The translations under genes and the position numbers were made by a program. The notes under the pieces are model-generated. The model ran no database searches. It was not told the origin of the DNA and was given only the letters and a program-made list of their open reading frames with translations. A stretch of DNA of 64,000 nucleotides from Hortaea werneckii. Its lineage: Eukaryota; Ascomycota; Dothideomycetes; Mycosphaerellales; Teratosphaeriaceae. The DNA is taken from contig JBAOKB010000164.1 of the NCBI GenBank assembly GCA_037044905.1, positions 1 through 64,000 on the forward strand, written 5' to 3'. Position 1 is the first letter of the stretch; every line of letters begins with the position of its first letter. Of this stretch, positions 58,165 to 64,000 are shown one piece after another.

Positions 58165-61100
58165 ATGGCCGTCGTTGTACCGGGGCCACCTGCGCTCTCT
58201 GGCGACCTGGCCCTCTTCCACACCACGGACCCGTTGCTATCAAACTCGCCCGTTCTCATCTTCCATGGGCCCGCAGCTACAATTGGAGCAACGAGCTCGC
58301 GCATACAGGTCCATGTCTTCACCCCGGCCGGGTTTGGATCATATGCACGACTGGCAGTCTCCCCAACATCGCCGCTGTATTCGGCCGTCAACAACCTGCC
58401 TCGCGAAGAGCAAGGCGACGAAGTCTGCCGTGGACTTGCATTCGGTTTGAAGAGGTATTTCTCCGAGTTGCCTGAGACGGTCAAGAAACAATGGTGTACC
58501 CAGGCCAAGGCCCCTTCGCCCGGTATGATGTTCGGCGACGATCACATAGCTGTGCTCGCTACACGTATGACGAGAATCGATAACGTTGACGAGGCAATCA
58601 CTATAATCGACCAAGCCTTCGGAGAGCAGCGTCAGTCATGGCTTGATGTAGACGTGGCCTTGCCGCCTGGTTCCATCAAAGAATCACAGAGGCGCAGCGA
58701 ATCGATTGGCTCCGAGGATGCTAGCGAGCCAGAGCAGGTCCAGGAGCGTTACGGCAAGTATGCGGAGCTGATTGCAGGTCTTGGAGACACCGCATTTTTA
58801 CCCACGTCGAAACTGAAGCGCGCGCCGTCAAAGCCGACCTCAGTCGGGCGAAGCGCCTCGTTCTTACGTCACCAGAAGGAGAATGTGCGCAAGGAGCTCT
58901 GCGAGTTGGTTGAAACCGAGGAGAGTTATGTCGAGCGGCTTAAGGAGTTGCATGATGTCTCCACGAACATTGGTGGAGATCTCAAAGAGTCCAGCCGTCA
59001 GCAGCTGCAATCCGTTTTTCCAGATGCTCTAAGCAGCATCCTGGAGCTCAACACAGAGTTTTTGGGCAGCTTGCGCTCTGTGTTTGACGACACCGAGTCA
59101 GCTGCAATTGCGGACATTGCTGAAACCCCGAGGCTCAAGATGGCCCACCTCCTGCTCGGCAGGACATGATGGCAGATACCCAGGGCATTTGCGCCGTTGC
59201 TAGATGCTTATGCGACTGGCTGCCGCAATTTCGGTGCGGCGTATGGTCCATATCTCAAATCTCAAGCCGATTGTAGCCTACACTTACGCAACCTGTTCCG
59301 TAGTGCGGACACTGCACTGGCGGCGGAGCTACAGGAAGTCGGTGAGCAAAAGTTAAGCTCATTGCTCATTGAGCCTGTACAGCGTCTTCCGCGCTATACC
59401 TTATACATCGACAGCATTACAAAACAGCTTCCAGTACGACACCCAGCGATAAAGCACCTGCTCCAAGCTCGCGACATGGTTTCGGACATTTGCACACAAG
59501 ATGACGGTTCGTTCGGAGCAGCAGCTGTTCTCGAGAAGCTGCGCACTCGCGTTACCGGTTGGCCAATGGATTGTCAACTGAGTGGCCGATTAATCACAGT
59601 GGTTGACTTCACCGCCTTGACCCCTCCTTTCGCATTACACAATTGCGAAGCCGAATCTGGTTTCCTTTTGCTTTTCACAGATGGTATAGTCTTGCTCGAA
59701 AGAGATCTTGACTGTGGCATATCGGCCAAGAACCTCCATTCCGAGCTCGAAAGCAGCATGTTCGCAACGCAAAGGGCTACAACGCCAGGGGCAGGCTCGC
59801 AAGAACTACGTTTTCTCCGTCGTGTACGATTGGACGCATTCGACTGCACTGAAAGCCACAATGGGCGTACGTTGCAAATTCTGACGAAGTTTGAGCTTCC
59901 TGACGCCGCACGCCCAGCCCAGCAACCGGTAGTCGATTCATGCCAAGTACTTCGCCTTGAATCTGCCTACGATGGAAAGGCCTCGCGGCTGGCTGAGGAG
60001 ATCACAAAGGCTCGCGTGGAGGCTCGGTTCAGTGAAGTGGAGCGGGAAGGCTCAAAATGGGAAGCCCGCATGACCGATCCGTCCGCAGATCATGCAAGCT
60101 TGTTGAGCGCGGTTTTTGAAGATTCAGAAGCCGATCACGTTGCTTCTCGGCAGAGCAATGCTAGCATCAGGGTGCTCGTCGACATCGACAAGCACTCTCA
60201 GCGACCTCGTGCTGGGCAGCAAGGAATCCGTACTGTAGTTGCGATCTCGCCCATCCAGGAAGGTCTATGGCGCTTGACAGTTGACTCCGTTGACGGCATT
60301 GCAACGAGAGACCACGTTAGCGCTTCAGATATCATGCCTGCACTCAGTAAGCGGTTGACTGTGCTGTCCTCTGCGCGATTCGGCATCGAACAGCAAGCCA
60401 TGACGAGCTGCTTACTCCTGAAAAATGCCGAAATCTTGCGCTCAATAGACCTACAAGCCCGCCTGGACGATGAAGACAATGAAGCACTACTAAACGCCCG
60501 AGATCCTGCACGCAGGCCCAAGTCTCCTCGGAAGCTCCTCTCCTCCCTCCTCTCACCTACAGGATCGGGTTTCTCCCATCAAGCCCCAGCTTTAAACCGA
60601 AAAGACCTTCCACCGTTGCCACCGGCGTCCCAAATAAGACCTGCGACTGCAGGGGCACCGTCGCTGAAGCCATCCAGCAGAGAAGGCAAGCCACAAGGTC
60701 GACCACCCTCGAAGTCTATTGCGTCGACTATGTCTACTGAGAAGCTTACTGGCTCCATGAAGAGGCTTGAAGATACCCTGCTGACTTTCCTATTGGCTTT
60801 GCAGCATCGGAAGGGGAACATCGTTGGCCGAAGCCTAAAGATGCGTGGTCTCGCAGATGAGCTTGCGGTGAACGAACTTTACAACACGTTGCTAGAGGAC
60901 CCGAACATGATGGTTGTCGCTGCCCAGGCTGCCGTAGACGTGCTTTTTGCTGCTTTTGAAAAGTTCATCAACGTGGCTTGGAGGGAGCAGTTCGGTCAAG
61001 TGCTGCCATATTCTGTCCTCCAGGAGATCCAGTTCAAGGCAGAGACAATGTTCCAGTCGACTTTGACAACTTCTTTCGGAGCACACTTATGACCCTATCG

Positions 61101-62783
61101 CCGCAGAATCAAAGAGCTTTCAAGGGTATCATGAAGCTTTTGGCCGACCTGCTCGATGGTACTGGTAACGACGCCGACCGTGGGGCTTTGACAGCAGCAT
61201 TCGCGGAGGTTTTGGTCACTGATGGAAACCCACACGATTTTATTCCTTTGATGGATCGCGTCGTGGATGATACGGACACGTACTTCGGTGAGCCTCTGGA
61301 CACTGCGCAAAAGGCACCCAGCGGTGGTGCGCACAAGAGGGCGAGGTCGACCAACTCTGCCTCGATCACTTCCAACAGCTCATCGCTGCGCAAGAAGTTC
61401 GGCTTCAGCACGCTCACGCGAGCAAATAGCAAGACGGAGGAGGAGCCAAAACACTCCGTCTGGCGGACACTCAGTAAAAGCACACGCCAGGACCAAAGTC
61501 CCGCAAGCAGTATCTCCAGAGGCAACCTTCATCGCTCGCAGTCCACAGATGTCGCTGGACATATCCGATCGTCTTCGCAAGAGCCACAGCCGTACCTGAA
61601 ACCTTCACTCCTTGACGATGCACCGTCGCTGGATGCACCATCGATGTCGAACCTCGGTCTTACCACCATTGGCGAGCATCCGAGCTTCATACCTACTGGG
61701 CCGCCAAAGAAAAAGCGGCGTAGCTCGCTGTCTGACCTCAAGGCGGAAGATGGTCCGCTAATCGGGTCTCCCTGGATGACGCCAAATGCGCGTAGGCCAC
61801 CCCTGATGCAACGCGTCACAGACAAAGAATCTCAAGAAGGCTCACCGCAGCCCTCTACGCCTTCTTCAAAGAGTGGCAACACTAGATTTGGCTCGCCGGT
61901 GAGGGAATCCCCGCGCTCACGTCTACCTGCTTCCTTCAAGAACGAAAATACGCCCAGCGCTGATAAGGCCTTCGGCCACGTCGAGCCGCTTCGGCCAAGG
62001 AGCAGCGGAAAGCCTCTGGTCAGGTTACTATCACTCCTCGGCAGCCGACGGGCATTCCATCTCTGGCACGCTCAAGCATACCTAAGGCAGGCTCACCTGC
62101 TCCTAGAATTGGGCTCTCAGAGCGTGCAGGTGCTGGCAATATTGTCAAGCTCCCGAGCGGTATGCCAGACAAGGCAGCGAAAGGCTCGGGATTGGCAGAG
62201 ACAGAACCTTCGACGACGAGGAAGTTGCGGATGCAGTCACCACAGAAGCTTCGTGAGCGGCTGCAGAATGAGCAAGGGGGCTCTTACTGCCACGCAGAAC
62301 TCTTTACAGGACGAGCTGAGTAAGATTGGCGAGGAACTGACTTCGACGCCGACCCGGATGGGCGGCTCTGTCCGAGGACCACCAAGAACACCGACGAGCC
62401 GCAATGGGCGCGGCGAGTTCAGCACAATGGACCTCGCTCAGCGTGTCCTGAAGATGGAAGGCAACGTGGTAAAGCAGGTCGAGGCTTTCAAATCTCGGAT
62501 AGACGGTGTGCAGGCAGATCTGAGCAGTTCACTCACAGTATCAGAGAACAAGTGCAGAAAGCTGGACGAGCTGTACCGCGAAGCAAACGGGGAGAACGAA
62601 GCGCTCTATGCCCGATTCAACGACGAGTTGGGGCGCATACTCAAGGCCGTTAGAGGCGGCGATGGAGTGGAGGAGCTGAAGAAGAAGCTCAAAGAAAGCC
62701 AAGAAGATGCCGCGAAGCTGAAGAAGGAGAACAGCAGGCTGAAGAGGGAGAATGTTGGGCTGAGAGCGCAGCTGAAGGAATAG
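58165..62783 (+). CDS. Large DH-domain Rho guanine nucleotide exchange factor, interrupted by one stop and three frame breaks
   Basis: ATG 58165 to TAA/TAG region at 62783, about 1540 residues if repaired. Order: a fungal-specific N-terminal domain (residues 1-200); a Dbl-homology domain (about 58880-59510; KELCELVETEESYVERLKEL, IEPVQRLPRYTLYI); a PH-like block (LLLFTDGIVLLERD); a C-terminal RhoGAP-like helical region (about 60750-61260, tentative); a Ser/Pro-rich tail and a final coiled coil (EELKKKLKESQEDAAKLKKE). Breaks: in-frame TGA at 59167-59169; one base missing near 61058 (TCGAC); one missing near 62022 (AGG for AAGG); one extra G in the G5 run at 62276-62280. Between the last two the correct frame gives TITPRQPTGIPSLARSS. 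Conserved text in all parts favours sequence error. Confidence 0.75.
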
Positions 62784-63470
62784 AGAGAGAGAGAGAGCTG
62801 TGCACGAATCTTTTTTGTGCGGGACGATTTGATGACGATACGAAGCATCCACGAGTCTGTAAGGGCTCTCTTCAGTCTTGGGTAATCACCTAGGACCTTT
62901 TCCTCCGCCGGCCTGATGAAGGGTCGATCGGTTGTTGCATTTAGGAGGAGTAAAAAGCATTCGCATTGGTCGGCTTTGCATTACATTAGCCTTGTAGTTT
63001 ACGACGAGAAATGTTCATGACCTGATTATATCGCTCCCAAGGTTTCTCGCAGACATTGTAGGTGGTGACAAATGCGTCCAACTAGCCTGACTGTAAAGTG
63101 CGACCCGCATCGCGTCGAAATCGATATCAGCGATGAGCCGGAGTTCCTTGGCCTGTTATGGAAGCTGAGGTTGAATGTTCTCATGGCAGGAGTCGGCAGT
63201 ACCCGTACCTTGTGCCTGAGGCTGGAAATTCTCAGAACACCCCGCGAAACATCTGTCGCGTGCAGAAGCTTGGACGCGCTCGAAAAGTTGCCGGACAACG
63301 TCGACGAAGCGACAAAGTCTCAGCCGAATCAACGAGACGAGAACGAGTGCTCCCCATTTGGCATACAAGAGCAATACCATAACCAGTATATTCAGCTTCT
63401 TCCCCTACTCTCCTCTGCTCCTCCGAGCCCGAATTCAGCGCCGCTCCTCTCCCCATTAAGGTAGCCTGCC
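62784..63470. promoter_or_regulatory. Intergenic, with CCT1 promoter/leader at the right
   Basis: 687 bp. (GA)n run just after the RhoGEF stop (62784-62797). The 70 bp before the CCT1 ATG are pyrimidine-rich (CTTCCCCTACTCTCC), typical of a leader in highly expressed fungal genes. Several short frames with no domain. Confidence 0.45.
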
Positions 63471-64000
63471 ATGGCGGGCGTATTCGAAGCACCGCGCAAT
63501 GCCGGTACCCTCTTCCTCGGCGGTCAGAAGATTTCCGGATCGGACATCAGAGATCAGAATGTGCAGGCTACGCAGGCAATTGCAAACATCGTCAAGACCT
63601 CCTTCGGCCCAAGCGGTCTGGACAAGATGATGGTCGACGACATTGGCGATGTAACAGTCACAAACGACGGTGCTACCATCCTCAGTCTGCTCTCGGTCGA
63701 TCACCCCGCCGGAAAGATCCTGGTGGATTTGGCACAGCAGCAGGACAAGGAGGTTGGAGATGGCACTACCAGTGTGGTACTTTTCGCTGCTGAGCTGCTG
63801 AGGAGGGCGAATGAATTGATGAAGATGCGCATACACCCGACCACCATCATCACTGGCTACCGGCTTGCCCTGCGAGAGGCGGTGCGATACATGAACGAGA
63901 ATGTCAGCACCAAGGTCGAAACACTAGGCAGAGAGAGCTTGATCAACATCGCCAGGACAAGCATGTCTAGCAAGATCATTGGTGCCGACTCCGAATTCTT
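63471..64000 (+). CDS. TCP1: T-complex protein 1 subunit alpha (CCT1), 3' end off the window
   Basis: Open frame from ATG 63471 (context GCCATGG) to the window edge, 176 codons, no intron. Opening MAGVFEAPRNAGTLFLGGQK; group II chaperonin motifs TSFGPSGLDKMM (about 43-54), TNDGATIL (64-71) and the ATP-site GDGTT (96-100). CCT1 is one of eight subunits of the cytosolic TRiC ring that folds actin and tubulin. The rest of the gene lies to the right, so no statement on its integrity is possible. Confidence 0.94.
   Translation, partial: MAGVFEAPRNAGTLFLGGQKISGSDIRDQNVQATQAIANIVKTSFGPSGLDKMMVDDIGDVTVTNDGATILSLLSVDHPAGKILVDLAQQQDKEVGDGTTSVVLFAAELLRRANELMKMRIHPTTIITGYRLALREAVRYMNENVSTKVETLGRESLINIARTSMSSKIIGADSEF

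Noticed and set aside
63072..63464. 130-residue frame just before CCT1
   Set aside because: Ends in the pyrimidine-rich leader of CCT1 and shows no domain; more likely promoter and 5' UTR.

Overview
This is a 64 kb piece of a filamentous ascomycete nuclear genome. A Dothideomycete (Mycosphaerella-like) is my best guess, not a proof. The grounds are about 20 compact, intron-poor genes on both strands, short GT-AG introns (about 50-130 nt) that can be placed by reading frame, typical fungal families (PIR wall protein, TBC Rab-GAP, SNF2-RING helicase, Chm7), and one sharply bounded 14 kb AT-rich island of retrotransposons destroyed by repeat-induced point mutation (RIP).

Left arm, 1-20.4 kb, mostly housekeeping genes: 5'-truncated two-domain soluble ABC ATPase (+); class I glutamine amidotransferase (-); CHM7/ESCRT-III (+); conserved secreted protein (-); VCX1-type Ca2+/H+ exchanger (-); a 2.2 kb gap with a possible overlooked spliced gene; SNF2-RING ATPase (+); POP5 (-); ESF1 (+); VMA16 (-) divergent from TOA2 (+). 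All of these read cleanly after splicing.

Island, 20.76-34.77 kb: an outer Ty3/gypsy chromovirus-like element with 93-bp terminal direct repeats and a target-site duplication, split by a second 6.9 kb gypsy element with 402-bp LTRs. Both code on the minus strand. CpA/TpG is depleted, TpA and TAG are in excess, CpG persists, and no long ORF survives. The right edge lies 84 bp from the start codon of the next gene.

Accessory stretch, 34.8-42 kb: a TMEM42/EamA-like membrane protein, a secreted GH43 glycosidase, a cytochrome P450 (-), and a divergent phenol-hydroxylase-type flavoprotein that carries two single-base frameshifts.

Right arm, 42-64 kb: a TBC Rab-GAP; a PIR cell-wall protein whose introns all fall at one position of its repeat; an eIF2-alpha-kinase-like gene (-); a PPR-like mitochondrial protein; an SH3 membrane protein; a hemerythrin-domain protein; DCC1 (-); a very long DH/RhoGEF protein; and the start of CCT1. 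Five of the genes between 40 and 62.3 kb need single-base corrections, mostly in short homopolymers, while none of the left-arm genes do. I read this mainly as local sequence error rather than gene death, and say so in each entry.

I found no CRISPR array, operon, rRNA or convincing tRNA, as expected for nuclear fungal DNA. I did not find a clearly new biological system. The most informative signals are the nested RIP island beside a promoter, the exon-per-repeat PIR gene and the frameshift cluster.
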